Origin: Sphingorhabdus lacus
GTDB taxonomy: Bacteria; Pseudomonadota; Alphaproteobacteria; Sphingomonadales; Sphingomonadaceae
Length of the DNA: 64,000 nt
Direction of reading: 5' to 3'
Assembly: GCF_009768975.1 (NCBI RefSeq)
Contig: NZ_CP035733.1
Coordinates: forward strand, 186,001-250,000
A model generated the notes under the pieces. That model made no database searches and was not told where the DNA came from. It worked only from the letters and a program-made list of their open reading frames with translations. This document shows positions 45,038 to 54,575 of the stretch, in pieces. The position numbers and the translations under genes are program-made. Positions within the stretch are counted from its first letter, which is position 1. Each line of letters begins with the position of its first letter.

Positions 45038-45720
45038 TTGCGCACCACGGCCCAGCGGACAGGTCCATCGATCCCGTCGACACGGCGTTCCGAATTGGCG
45101 GTCCACATCACCCATGGTCGCGCTGAATAATCGGGTAACATCCAGTTCCGTTCCAGCCACACGGTGCGGTCAATTGCACTGCTCACCTGATACTCCTTTT
45201 CGAATTCGGGTGTCAGTAACAGGATCGCGGGCGAACCGCTATGTGCCTCAATCAAATTCAGAAAGGTTGCCAGTTCCGATAGGATCAACGCGCGGTTGGG
45301 ACGGCTGGTGCAGCTTTCGGTAAAGTCGAGCTGTACCGCGGGTGGCAGCGCAGCGGGATCGCGCGGGACCGATGTGATGAACAGCATCGCCTGATCGGAT
45401 GCCAGACGGCATATATCGAAATGGTGGAGCGCGCCGTAGCGGATGCCTGCCTGCTTCACACCTTCCAGATTGGTCTCGAATTGGGTGTCGCGCGTCTGCG
45501 CGCCTTCGACAGCGGTCAGATAAGCAAAATCAACGCCCGTTGCGCCGAGACGCGACCAGGTCGGTTTGCCGTTGGCTGCGGTGACGACGATTCCCTGTAC
45601 CGGATATTCGTCGCGCGCTGGTGTCCATCCTGTGACGAAATACCACAGAGCAAAGGCACCCAAAAGCACCGCCGCCAGAATCGACCCCCATCGAATATAG
45701 CGGCTTTTAGCACCAAACAT
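45034..45720 (-). CDS. GH25-type lysozyme-like muramidase
   Basis: A 228-residue protein with one N-terminal membrane segment or uncleaved signal (WGSILAAVLLGAFALWYFV) and a glycoside hydrolase 25-like domain. VDFAYLTAVEGAQTRDTQFETNL contains the expected Glu after the beta strand, with the LDFTE and LLLTP strands later. It would cleave peptidoglycan muramic acid bonds in the periplasm. It overlaps cdd by 4 nt and so is cotranscribed with it. Confidence 0.78.
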   Translation of the reverse strand: MFGAKSRYIRWGSILAAVLLGAFALWYFVTGWTPARDEYPVQGIVVTAANGKPTWSRLGATGVDFAYLTAVEGAQTRDTQFETNLEGVKQAGIRYGALHHFDICRLASDQAMLFITSVPRDPAALPPAVQLDFTESCTSRPNRALILSELATFLNLIEAHSGSPAILLLTPEFEKEYQVSSAIDRTVWLERNWMLPDYSARPWVMWTANSERRVDGIDGPVRWAVVRK

Positions 45721-45858
45721 GCGACTGATTTTCCCTTTCCCGAATCACGCCCTGCAATGCCGCCGACCATGCGCGGAGTCGAGGATTGATTGGAAAGGGG
45801 GTGCGGCGGGATGATGCTTTTACGGACGTTTACGCCGGACTGCCGTGATTTGAATTCC

Positions 45859-45934
45859 CGTCACCCTGAACTTGTTTCAGGGTCTTAGTTCTTCAACGTC
45901 GAAATTAAGACCCTGAAACAAGTTCAGGGTGACG
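45859..45934. repeat. Perfect 29-bp inverted repeat, 18-base loop
   Basis: The arm CGTCACCCTGAACTTGTTTC plus AGGGTCTTA at 45859-45887 matches its exact reverse complement at 45906-45934. Each arm holds its own small palindrome (CCCTGAA and TTCAGGG). It lies in the gap between the GH25 gene start and the UPF0262 gene stop. It looks like a dispersed intergenic palindrome family or a strong bidirectional terminator. Confidence 0.85.
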
Positions 45935-45987
45935 GTGCGGGTAAAGGGCGAGCGTAGTGACGCCGGACTAAATAAAGCGGCTTATCC

Positions 45988-46470
45988 TCACCCCTTGATA
46001 TGCAGCACACAAATTAGCGTGAAAAGGCGGCGGGCGGTTGCAAAGTCGACTTCGACTTTACCTTCCAGCCGTTCCATTAGGATCTCGGCGGCTTCGTTGT
46101 GAATACCGCGCCGCGCCATGTCGATGGTCTCGATTTCGGAAGCGCTCGCCTTGCGGATCGCCTGGTAATAGCTGTCGCAAATGGCGAAATAATCTTTCAC
46201 CACACGCCGGAATCGACCGAGCCCGAGGATCAGGATCTCGAACGGACTTCCGTCTTCGCGGCGGATATCCCAAATCAGCCGTCCTTCCTCGACACTCAGA
46301 TGCAATTGATAGGGTCCGGCATAGCCATCGCCGAAATCACGTAACGGCTTGAAGACATTATCCTCGATCAGGTCGAAGATCGCGACGCGACGTTCTTGCT
46401 CGATATCGGCATTACGCCGGAGGATCGTGGCTTCGTCCAACTCGACTTTGATGATGCGCGCGTCGCTCAT
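45988..46470 (-). CDS. UPF0262 family protein
   Basis: A 160-residue soluble protein of the alphaproteobacterial UPF0262 family: start MSDARIIKVELDEATI, then YQLHLSVEEGRLIWDIRRED and DYFAICDSYYQAIRKASASEIETIDMARRG. No catalytic motif is known. It diverges from dnaB, 148 bp away. Its wide conservation in Alphaproteobacteria supports the taxonomic reading. Confidence 0.88.
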   Translation of the reverse strand: MSDARIIKVELDEATILRRNADIEQERRVAIFDLIEDNVFKPLRDFGDGYAGPYQLHLSVEEGRLIWDIRREDGSPFEILILGLGRFRRVVKDYFAICDSYYQAIRKASASEIETIDMARRGIHNEAAEILMERLEGKVEVDFATARRLFTLICVLHIKG

Positions 46471-46618
46471 GTTGCTGTGTTAGCTTGAGATAATTTTGGG
46501 GCAAGTGAATCCTCTTTAGGACGGGTGAATAAGGGGTAACATGGTTGTCCACAGCCCTGTCCCCGATTCTATTTTTCACAGGGCTTGCGCAGCCGTTCAT
46601 GCTAAAGGATAGGGCGTC

Positions 46619-48106
46619 ATGGCCGAACCGATTAGACTTGCTGCTGTTAACGAAGCTGAACCCCAACGCTTGCCCCGCAATATCGAAGCGGAGGCTGCTT
46701 TTCTGGGCGCGATCCTGATCGATAACCGCATTATCGAAGATGTGTCGATCAAGTTGCAGCCCGACCATTTCTTCGAACCGCTGCACGGCCGGGTCTACGA
46801 GCAGATATTGCGTCTGATCGACCGGAATATGCTGGTCACGCCTGTGACGCTGAAGCCCTTTTTCGAAGCCGATGAGGCGATGAAGGAACTCGGCGGACCG
46901 GGCTATCTGGTCAAACTGACCGCCGATGGTGCGGGTCTGATCGGTGCGCGCGACTTTGCGCAGCAGATTTACGATCTGGCTTTGCTGCGGGAACTTGTGA
47001 CGGTCGGACGCACACTTGTCGACAATGCCCTCGACACCAGCGAAAGCGTCGATCCCAAGGGCCAGATCGAAGCTGCGGAAAGCGCGTTGTACAAAGTTGC
47101 CGAAGGCGAGGGCGAAACAGGTTCGATGAAGAGCTTTTTGGCCGCATCGACCGAAGCCATCAAAAATGTGGAAAAGGCTCTACAGTCCGGGGGGCATCTT
47201 TCAGGTGTGACCACCGGCCTCGACAGCATCAACGCCAAATGCGGCGGCTTGCATAACAGCGACCTTGTGATTCTCGCCGGACGTCCCGGTATGGGCAAGA
47301 CCTCGCTTGCGACCAACATTGCGTTCAACGCTGCGCGTCGCTGGATCCGGGAACGCGAAGACGGGATCGAAGAGGCCAAGGGGGCAGGGGCCAAGGTCGC
47401 CTTTTTCAGCCTCGAAATGTCCGCCGACCAGTTGGCAACGCGTATCTTGGCCGAACAATCGGGCATCAGTTCCGAATTGCTGCGCATGGGTAAAATCTCG
47501 CGGGAAGATTTCCGTGAATTGTCGCGTGCGAGCCGCGAATTGCAGGAATTGCCACTCTTCATCGACGATACGCCGGCGCTCTCTATCGCCGCCTTGCGGA
47601 CGCGTGCGCGCCGGTTGCAGCGGCGTCATGGCATTGGTCTGATCATCGTCGATTATTTGCAGCTCCTGCAGGGGTCGAGCCGCGCCAACGACAACCGCGT
47701 CAACGAAATTTCGGAAATCAGCCGTGGCTTGAAGACCCTCGCCAAGGAACTCGGCGTTCCGGTGATTGCGCTTTCGCAGCTCAGCCGTGCGGTGGAGCAG
47801 CGCGACGACAAGCGCCCGCAACTGTCCGACTTGCGTGAATCGGGTTCAATCGAGCAGGACGCCGATATGGTCTGGTTCGTGTTCCGTGAGGATTATTACG
47901 AAGCTGCCAAGCAACCTGATCCTGCCAATGAAGCCGCGCATGAAGCCTGGCGCGAGAAGATGGAGCGGATTTTTGGCGTTGCCGAACTGATCGTTGCCAA
48001 GCAGCGTCACGGTTCGACAGGACGGGTGCGCATGAAGTTCGAAGCCAAGATCACGCGCTTCAGCGATCTTGCCGACGACCAATATGCCGATGCGGGTTAC
48101 GACTAA
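46619..48106 (+). CDS. dnaB: Replicative DNA helicase DnaB
   Basis: A 495-residue hexameric replicative helicase. It has the N-terminal DnaG-interacting domain (IEAEAAFLGAILIDNR), a RecA-type core with Walker A GRPGMGKTS, H1a and Walker B elements (LIIVDYLQLL), and the arginine-finger region (ELGVPVIALSQLSRAVEQR). The ATG at 46619 has AAAGGA upstream. A DnaA-box-like sequence TTGTCCACA (46545-46553) and an 8-bp inverted repeat (46553-46585) lie in the leader. It acts at replication forks. Confidence 0.95.
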   Translation: MAEPIRLAAVNEAEPQRLPRNIEAEAAFLGAILIDNRIIEDVSIKLQPDHFFEPLHGRVYEQILRLIDRNMLVTPVTLKPFFEADEAMKELGGPGYLVKLTADGAGLIGARDFAQQIYDLALLRELVTVGRTLVDNALDTSESVDPKGQIEAAESALYKVAEGEGETGSMKSFLAASTEAIKNVEKALQSGGHLSGVTTGLDSINAKCGGLHNSDLVILAGRPGMGKTSLATNIAFNAARRWIREREDGIEEAKGAGAKVAFFSLEMSADQLATRILAEQSGISSELLRMGKISREDFRELSRASRELQELPLFIDDTPALSIAALRTRARRLQRRHGIGLIIVDYLQLLQGSSRANDNRVNEISEISRGLKTLAKELGVPVIALSQLSRAVEQRDDKRPQLSDLRESGSIEQDADMVWFVFREDYYEAAKQPDPANEAAHEAWREKMERIFGVAELIVAKQRHGSTGRVRMKFEAKITRFSDLADDQYADAGYD

Positions 48107-48840
48107 GCTCTGAACCGCGCCGACAATATATAGTTGAGCGCCTTATTATCGCTGAGATGCAGTCCGCTCAGCGGTGAAAAGGCGATCCCGCGCATTTCCG
48201 AAACTTCCAGGCCAGCCTCGTGCAGCAGCGCGGTCAGTTCTTCGGGCGTCAGGAACTGGTCCCAATCATGTGTGCCGCGCGGGACTTGGCCCAGACGTTC
48301 TGCCGCTTCGACCAGAAACAGGCGCGACGCCGCCGTGCGGTTGGGAGTCGACAGCAGGAGCAGGCCGTCGGGTTTCAGATGGCGTGCCAGTTCGGCGATG
48401 AAGGCGGCGGGGTCGGTGACATGTTCGATCACCTCCATCGAGGAGACGACATCAAATGTGCCCAAGCCTTGTGCGGCAATTTCGCCGGCGCGATAGTCGA
48501 TGCTGAGGCCCGATAGCGCCGCATGGGCCTTGGCGGCCTCGACATTTTCCGGTGCCGCGTCGACGCCGGTGACGGCCGCGCCCATGCGGGCAAGGGGTTC
48601 GCACAGCAAGCCAGCGCCACAACCAACGTCCAGCGCGCTCTTGCCCGCCAGCGGTGTCCGTGTCTTGCCATCGCCGCCGAAATGGGCGTCAATGGCATTG
48701 CGGATAAAGCCCAGCCGCACCGGGTTCAGCTTATGCAGCATCGCCGAACTGCCTTTCGGGTCCCACCAGTCCGCTGCCAGTGCGCCGAAATGTGCCGCTT
48801 CGGCGGCGTTTATTGTCGTTGCGGTGCTTGCCTTTGTCAT
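48103..48840 (-). CDS. ubiG: Ubiquinone O-methyltransferase UbiG
   Basis: A 245-residue SAM-dependent O-methyltransferase of ubiquinone synthesis. Motifs are LDVGCGAGLLCEPLARMGA (SAM, 70-88), GIDAAPEN-type VTGVDAAPENVEAAKAHA, and FDVVSSMEVIEHV (motif II). It methylates polyprenyl catechols at two steps. It diverges from lysC, and its end overlaps the dnaB end by 4 nt. Confidence 0.93.
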   Translation of the reverse strand: MTKASTATTINAAEAAHFGALAADWWDPKGSSAMLHKLNPVRLGFIRNAIDAHFGGDGKTRTPLAGKSALDVGCGAGLLCEPLARMGAAVTGVDAAPENVEAAKAHAALSGLSIDYRAGEIAAQGLGTFDVVSSMEVIEHVTDPAAFIAELARHLKPDGLLLLSTPNRTAASRLFLVEAAERLGQVPRGTHDWDQFLTPEELTALLHEAGLEVSEMRGIAFSPLSGLHLSDNKALNYILSARFRA

Positions 48841-48894
48841 ATCCTGTCCCTATCAGGGCGCCCGATTGTAATATAGCGACTTTGTAAGGTTTTC

Positions 48895-50151
48895 ATGGCG
48901 CGCATTGTAATGAAATTTGGCGGCACGTCTATGGCCGGAACCGAACGTATCCGCCGCGTTGCCCAGCTCGTCAAGCGGCAAGCCGAACGCGGGGACGAGG
49001 TGGCTGTGGTCGTCTCGGCCATGGCGGGCGATACCGACCGGCTCGTGAATTTCTGCCGCGAAGCCAATGCGCTTTACGATCCGGCGGAATATGATGTGGT
49101 GGTTGCGGCGGGCGAACAGATTACGTCTGGTCTGCTGGCGATTACGTTACAGGCCCTGGGTTGTAATGCGCGAAGCTGGCTGGGCTGGCAGATGCCGATC
49201 CACACCGACGACGCCCATGCCAAGGCACGCATTGGCTCGATCGACACCGACGAATTGCTGGCGTCGATGGGCAGCGGCTGCATCGCGGTCATCCCGGGCT
49301 TTCAGGGGCTGACCGACGACAACCGCGTCACAACCCTAGGACGCGGCGGGTCGGATACGTCGGCGGTTGCGGTCGCCGCGGCGGTCAAGGCGGACCGGTG
49401 CGATATCTATACCGATGTCGACGGCGTCTACACCACCGACCCCCGCATCGTCGCCCGCGCGCGCAAGCTGAAGGCGGTGACCTATGAAGAAATGCTCGAA
49501 CTGGCCTCGGTCGGGTCGAAGGTTTTGCAAACCCGTTCGGTCGGGCTCGCGATGAAAGAAGGGGTGCGCGTGCAGGTGCTATCCTCCTTCATCGACGAAA
49601 ACGCCCCCGACGCAGACAGCATCCCCGGCACGATGATCGTGACCGACGAAGAATTGGAGAATGCCCAAGTGGAACGCCAGCTGATCACCGGCATCGCCGC
49701 CGACAAGAATGAGGCGAAAATCACCCTGACCCGCGTCCCCGACCGTCCCGGCGCGGTGGCGCATATCTTCGCGCCGCTTGCCGATGCGAATATCAACGTG
49801 GACATGATCATCCAGAACGTCGGCCGCGACAAGGGCGAGACCGACGTGACCTTCACCTGCCCGCAGGCCGACCTTGCGCGCTGCACCGACATATTGGAAA
49901 ACCAGCGCGATGCCATCGGCTACAACCGCCTGATCCCCGACACCAAGGTCGCCAAGATCTCCGTCGTCGGCGTCGGTATGAAAAGCCACGCCGGTGTCGC
50001 CTCGACCATGTTCAGCAGCCTTGCCGACCGCAAGATCAACATCCAGGCGATCTCGACATCGGAAATCAAGGTTTCCGTCCTGATCGACGAGGACGAGACC
50101 GAACTCGCCGTGCGTGTGTTGCACACGGCTTATGGGCTGGATGCGGAATAA
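48895..50151 (+). CDS. lysC: Aspartate kinase
   Basis: A 418-residue aspartokinase, first enzyme of the Asp-derived amino-acid and diaminopimelate route. The kinase domain has KFGGTSMAG (7-15), GRGGSDTSAVAVAAAV and TDVDGVYTTDPR; two ACT domains follow (from ITLTRVPDRPGAVAHIF and from ISVVGVGMKSHAGVAST), the usual allosteric site for Lys and Thr. The ATG at 48895 has AAGG about 8 bases upstream. It is divergent from ubiG. Confidence 0.95.
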   Translation: MARIVMKFGGTSMAGTERIRRVAQLVKRQAERGDEVAVVVSAMAGDTDRLVNFCREANALYDPAEYDVVVAAGEQITSGLLAITLQALGCNARSWLGWQMPIHTDDAHAKARIGSIDTDELLASMGSGCIAVIPGFQGLTDDNRVTTLGRGGSDTSAVAVAAAVKADRCDIYTDVDGVYTTDPRIVARARKLKAVTYEEMLELASVGSKVLQTRSVGLAMKEGVRVQVLSSFIDENAPDADSIPGTMIVTDEELENAQVERQLITGIAADKNEAKITLTRVPDRPGAVAHIFAPLADANINVDMIIQNVGRDKGETDVTFTCPQADLARCTDILENQRDAIGYNRLIPDTKVAKISVVGVGMKSHAGVASTMFSSLADRKINIQAISTSEIKVSVLIDEDETELAVRVLHTAYGLDAE

Positions 50152-50267
50152 CGACTTCACCATTTGAAAAATGGCCCGCGTCCGCGTAGGCGGGTCGTGC
50201 TGGAGATTGTCTCCGGCGAAAGCTATGCATTTTCTCGCCTTCCGTGCGGGAGGATGACGGAGATACC

Positions 50268-51266
50268 ATGACCAAACTCGCCCACCTCATGCAACGCGGT
50301 ACCGAATTTCTGGGGTGCGAGGTGGCGATCATGTGTGGCGCCATGTCGTGGGTAAGCGAGCGGAATCTGGTTTCGGCCATTTCCAACGCCGGTGGCTTCG
50401 GGGTGATTGCCTGCGGGGCGATGACGCCTGATTTGCTCGATGCCGAAATCGCCGCGACCAAGGCGCTGACGTCCAAGCCCTTTGGCGTGAACCTGATCAC
50501 CATGCACCCGCAGATCATGGACTTGATCGCGATATGTGCCAAGCATGGGGTGACGCACGTAGTCCTCGCCGGTGGCCTGCCGCCCAAGGGCAGTATCGAG
50601 GCGATCAAGGAATTTGGCGCGAAGGTCATGTGCTTTGCCCCTGCGCTGACGCTCGCCAAGAAATTCGCGCGCTCGGGCGTCGATGCGTTGATCATTGAAG
50701 GCAGCGAAGCTGGCGGGCATATCGGACCGGTCGCGACCTCCGTGCTGGCACAGGAAATCCTGCCTGAACTGGGCGAGCAACTGCCGATCTTTGTGGCGGG
50801 CGGCATTGCGCGCGGCGGCTTGATCGCGAGCTATCTCGAAATGGGTGCGGCGGGCGTGCAGTTGGGCACGCGCTTTGTCTGCGCGCATGAAAGCATCGCC
50901 CATCCCAATTTTAAGGCCGCCTTCCTGCGCGCCAATGCACGCGATGCGGTCGCCAGTGTCCAGATCGACCCGCGCCTGCCGGTCATTCCGGTCCGCGCCC
51001 TGAAAAACAAGGGAACCGAAGAATTCACGCGCAAGCAGGTCGAGGTCGCCGCCAAGCTCGACGCTGGCGAAATCGACATGGAGGCCGCGCAGCTTGAAAT
51101 CGAACGCTACTGGGCCGGTGCCCTGCGCCGTGCGGTTATTGACGGCGACGTCGAATATGGCTCGGTCATGGCCGGGCAGTCGGTGGGGATGGTACATGTC
51201 GAACGGCCCGTGGTCGATATCATCGCCAAACTGGTGACAGAGGCGGAAGAAGCACTGGCCAGATAA
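50268..51266 (+). CDS. Nitronate monooxygenase family flavoprotein
   Basis: A 332-residue FMN-dependent TIM barrel of the nitronate monooxygenase/2-nitropropane dioxygenase family. It has GGFGVIACG, VEGSEAGGHIGP-type IIEGSEAGGHIGPV with the catalytic His, and AGGIARGGLIASYLEMGAAGVQLGTRF. The ATG at 50268 has GGAG-type pairing upstream. It detoxifies nitronates such as propionate-3-nitronate. Confidence 0.88.
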   Translation: MTKLAHLMQRGTEFLGCEVAIMCGAMSWVSERNLVSAISNAGGFGVIACGAMTPDLLDAEIAATKALTSKPFGVNLITMHPQIMDLIAICAKHGVTHVVLAGGLPPKGSIEAIKEFGAKVMCFAPALTLAKKFARSGVDALIIEGSEAGGHIGPVATSVLAQEILPELGEQLPIFVAGGIARGGLIASYLEMGAAGVQLGTRFVCAHESIAHPNFKAAFLRANARDAVASVQIDPRLPVIPVRALKNKGTEEFTRKQVEVAAKLDAGEIDMEAAQLEIERYWAGALRRAVIDGDVEYGSVMAGQSVGMVHVERPVVDIIAKLVTEAEEALAR

Positions 51267-51340
51267 GGCCAACATCACCATCTGTGGCACGGCTGTTAAA
51301 CCGTCTTGCCAACACAACACAGTCTGCGCATAGCTGCGGC

Positions 51341-51814
51341 ATGGACCACGACTCTCCGCCGGACATCACGCCACTTAACCCCACCTATGTCACGACGACG
51401 CGTATCGCATCGGCGTTGGGCTATTTGCCGTTCCTGATCGGTGCAGGCGCTCTGGAAATCGCCCAGTTGTTGCCCCCCGGCAGCTTTTTTGTACCGGTAT
51501 TCCTGTTGTATCTTTTCATGGCTTTTGTCGTGCCGAAGCGGAAATACCGCCATTGGGGCTATGATATGGGCAGCGACCGGCTGCGGATCGTGCGCGGTTA
51601 CATGTTTTTCCGCGATACCGTCGTGCCCTTTGGACGTATCCAGCATATCGATGTCGAGCAGGGACCGATCGACCGCCGCTACGACCTTGCAACCTTGACC
51701 GTGCACACCGCGGGGAACCACAACAGCACCGTTACGTTGCCGGGATTGCTCCATGCCGATGCTCTGGCTATGCGCGAAGCGATCCGCTCTGCAATCCGGC
51801 AGGATCAGATTTGA
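51341..51814 (+). CDS. Small membrane PH-domain protein (YdbS-like)
   Basis: A 157-residue protein from the ATG at 51341, with two N-terminal membrane segments (IASALGYLPFLIGAGALEIA and SFFVPVFLLYLFMAFVV) and a bacterial PH domain of the YdbS kind (YDMGSDRLRIVRGYMFFRDT and PFGRIQHIDVEQGPIDRRYD). It overlaps the next gene by 4 nt as TTGA. The two proteins are paired, as ydbS/ydbT are in Bacillus; an envelope role is likely. Earlier residues of the frame (51284) are not required. Confidence 0.8.
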   Translation: MDHDSPPDITPLNPTYVTTTRIASALGYLPFLIGAGALEIAQLLPPGSFFVPVFLLYLFMAFVVPKRKYRHWGYDMGSDRLRIVRGYMFFRDTVVPFGRIQHIDVEQGPIDRRYDLATLTVHTAGNHNSTVTLPGLLHADALAMREAIRSAIRQDQI

Positions 51815-53385
51815 CGGACGAAGCCGTTCCCGACGCTTTGGCCACACCGGTCGAGCCACAGGGGGATGAGGGCGAGCGCCTTCATGTCCTCGGCCTGTTC
51901 GTAGGCTTCGTTACCGGATTGCCGCAGCTTATTTTCCCGATCTTTGCCGCTTTCTTCGGAACAAGGGGAAGTGACAATCCGCTGATTTCCATCGCCGCCG
52001 TCAGCGCGATCCTGTTGTTCAGCCTTTTCTTCCGCTGGTTGTCCTGGATGCGGTTCCGGTACCACATCGGCGAGCATGATATCCGCATCGAAAGCGGAAT
52101 TGTCAGCCGAAACGCCCGCTCCATTCCGTTCGAGCGCATCCAGGATGTCAGCATTGAACAAAAGCCTTTGGCGCGCCTCTTCGCGCTGGGGGAAGTCAAA
52201 TTCGAAACAGGCGGCGGTGACGGGGATGATGCGAAACTGAGCTTTGTGAGCGTCGAAGAAGCCAACCGCCTGCGCGAATTGGTAAAGGCCCACAAGAGTG
52301 GACAGGCGAGCGTGAGCCACGCGGAACCTCTTGTCCCGGACGCTGATGCGCCACCCATTTTTGCGATGGATAGTAATCGCGTTTTCATTTTCGGACTCTA
52401 TTCCTTTTCGCTCGTTATTTTCGCGGTTCTCGGCGGTCTGGCGCAGCAATTTGATTTTCTGCTGCCTTTCGAAATCTGGGATTTCCGGCACTGGATCGGT
52501 GTAGCCGAAGAGCGCGGGGTCACCGTTGAAAATTTGAACGGGATCGGCTGGACGGCACAGATCATATTGGCGTTGGTGGCGCTTGGAGGCCTCATATTCA
52601 TCGGCTTTGCTACCGGCATCATCCGCACCGTATTGCGTGAATATGGGTTCCGGCTGGAACGCACGGCCAAGGGTTTCCGGCGCCGTCGCGGCCTCTTGAC
52701 GTTGACCGATGCCGTCATGCCTGCGCATCGTGTGCAGGCGGCGGTTGTTCAAACCGGGCCGATCCGCAAGCGCCGTGGGTGGCACAGCCTGAAATTCGTT
52801 AGTCTCGCCCAGGACAGCAAGGACGAAGCTAATTTCGTCGCCGCACCTTTTGCAACGCTCGCGGAAATCTGGCCGATTGCCCATGCGGCGATGATTGTCG
52901 CACCAGACGCCCAAACCCAGTTCCATCGGGGTGTCATCAGAAATTGGACAATCCAGATTCTGCTTATTTTACCGGTGATATTGGGTGCGATCGTGGCGGT
53001 AACCCTGTGGGCAGACACGACGATTTTGCGGGCGATGTCTTTACTTTTGATATTGGTATTTTTTGTACCCTATCTCTGGTTAGACTGGCGCAAATATGGC
53101 TATGCTCTGGACGGCGACCAAATCTATGTAAAAAGAGGCTGGTGGCAGGAAAAGCTGACCATTGCGCCTCAGGTCAAGGTGCAGACGGTTGAAATATACC
53201 AAGGCCCGATTGCAAGGCGGCAAGGGCTCGCCTCGGTCAATTTCGGCATTTCCGGTGGGTCATTGGAAATGATCGCTTTGCCGCTGGAAACGGCACAGGC
53301 CATCCGGGACGCGGTCATGGAGCAGGTTGCCGCCGTGGATTACGCGGTGGTTGCTGGTGAAGCACGTCTCAGCACGAATGTGTAA
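51811..53385 (+). CDS. Membrane PH-domain protein (YdbT-like)
   Basis: A 524-residue multi-pass membrane protein with three bacterial PH domains, at about 65-155 (IRIESGIVSRNARSIPFERI), about 275-360 (RRRGLLTLTDAVMPAHRVQA) and near the C terminus (IYVKRGWWQEKLTIAPQVKV), alternating with hydrophobic helix pairs. The start is a TTG that overlaps the preceding stop as TTGA, so translation should be coupled. The pairing with a YdbS-like gene is the norm for this family. Function in Gram-negatives is unclear. Confidence 0.83.
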   Translation: MTDEAVPDALATPVEPQGDEGERLHVLGLFVGFVTGLPQLIFPIFAAFFGTRGSDNPLISIAAVSAILLFSLFFRWLSWMRFRYHIGEHDIRIESGIVSRNARSIPFERIQDVSIEQKPLARLFALGEVKFETGGGDGDDAKLSFVSVEEANRLRELVKAHKSGQASVSHAEPLVPDADAPPIFAMDSNRVFIFGLYSFSLVIFAVLGGLAQQFDFLLPFEIWDFRHWIGVAEERGVTVENLNGIGWTAQIILALVALGGLIFIGFATGIIRTVLREYGFRLERTAKGFRRRRGLLTLTDAVMPAHRVQAAVVQTGPIRKRRGWHSLKFVSLAQDSKDEANFVAAPFATLAEIWPIAHAAMIVAPDAQTQFHRGVIRNWTIQILLILPVILGAIVAVTLWADTTILRAMSLLLILVFFVPYLWLDWRKYGYALDGDQIYVKRGWWQEKLTIAPQVKVQTVEIYQGPIARRQGLASVNFGISGGSLEMIALPLETAQAIRDAVMEQVAAVDYAVVAGEARLSTNV

Positions 53386-53414
53386 CTTTTCCGCGTTTTG
53401 GCAGCCCGGACAAC

Positions 53415-54575
53415 TCAGTCGATAGCCTGAACAACCTGTTCTTCGATCACGCTGCCATCCTCTTTGCGCAGCGTCATCTTCACGGTCTTGGCGCTCCAGT
53501 CGATATCGATCTGGCCAAAATTGGGGATGCCCCATAGACCGCCGGTCCGGCGCGGGTCCGGCTCCCGTTCGCCGCCGTCACCCTTGCCGAACGCAAAGTT
53601 GAGCGAGCTGGACGTGAAATCCCATAAAGGCTTCGAAAGCCCCGGAAGCTGGGTTTTATAGAATGCGCCTGAATGACGGTCGCCCGTCAGGAAGATGGCG
53701 TTGCTGACTTTTTTGTCGGCCAGCAAGGCATAGAGACGATCCCGCTCTTTGGGGAAATTGGTCCATCCTTCGAAATTATGTGCGTCGGTAATGACCTGCG
53801 TTGACGAGATGATGAAACGTAATTCGGCCGGTTTGGATAGTTCTTGTGCTAGCCAGTCCCATTGGGCGTTGCCCAAAATCGATGCTTTGGGGTCCATATT
53901 CGGAATATACCAGCCCAGTGCCGGACCGGGATCGCGATAGGGCATGACGGCAAGGTCGGACCGGAAAAAGCGCGAGTCCAGAATGATGAACTGCACGCGC
54001 TTGCCTTCCGGACCGACGATGCGGCTTTCATAGACACCGGGACGCGCCTTAACCTCGTCGCTGCTGCTCCAATAGGTTTCGTAAATTTTCTCCGCCCATT
54101 CTTTGTAGGCGAAGGCACCTCCTGCGTCATTCGCGCCATAATCATGGTCGTCCCATGTGGTCATCATGGGTACGCTGCGGCGGAAGCGGTCAAATTCCAC
54201 ACGGCTGCTGAGCTTGCGGTAACTTGCGGTCAAAGTCGGTATGTCGGCACCGTTGGTCGGACGCGTATCGCCATAGACATTGTCGCCGATCAGCAAAAAT
54301 GCCTGCGGTTTTTGCGTCGCAATGACATCCCAGAATTTCATGTCGCGGTTTTCATTGACGCACGACCCGAAGGCGAAGCGCGTAATGACGCTGTTCGAAG
54401 AGAGTGCCGGATTAACGGGCGCCTTGGGAAGCTTTGTCGTCAGAGTGGCATAATAAGGCCGCAAAGCTTCCTGCGCGCTTTGCGGAGCGGCGGGCGCTGA
54501 CGCCGCAGTCGTGCCACCGACATTGGCGGCGCAGCCGGACAGCAAAAGGATGGCAAGGGGGAGAGCGCGTTTCAT
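53415..54575 (-). CDS. PhoD-like alkaline phosphatase/phosphodiesterase, lipoprotein
   Basis: A 386-residue phosphoesterase with a lipoprotein signal (LAILLLSGC, lipobox Cys15). The metal motifs are FGSCVNENRD, LLIGDNVYGDTR, TTWDDHDYGANDAG and LTGDRHSG. It hydrolyses phosphoesters at the cell surface or in the periplasm. Its ATG overlaps the ABC ATPase stop by 4 nt, so it is the last gene of the B12-type uptake operon. A link to B12 use could be hydrolysis of phosphate from corrinoid nucleotides, but this is inference. Confidence 0.87.
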   Translation of the reverse strand: MKRALPLAILLLSGCAANVGGTTAASAPAAPQSAQEALRPYYATLTTKLPKAPVNPALSSNSVITRFAFGSCVNENRDMKFWDVIATQKPQAFLLIGDNVYGDTRPTNGADIPTLTASYRKLSSRVEFDRFRRSVPMMTTWDDHDYGANDAGGAFAYKEWAEKIYETYWSSSDEVKARPGVYESRIVGPEGKRVQFIILDSRFFRSDLAVMPYRDPGPALGWYIPNMDPKASILGNAQWDWLAQELSKPAELRFIISSTQVITDAHNFEGWTNFPKERDRLYALLADKKVSNAIFLTGDRHSGAFYKTQLPGLSKPLWDFTSSSLNFAFGKGDGGEREPDPRRTGGLWGIPNFGQIDIDWSAKTVKMTLRKEDGSVIEEQVVQAID

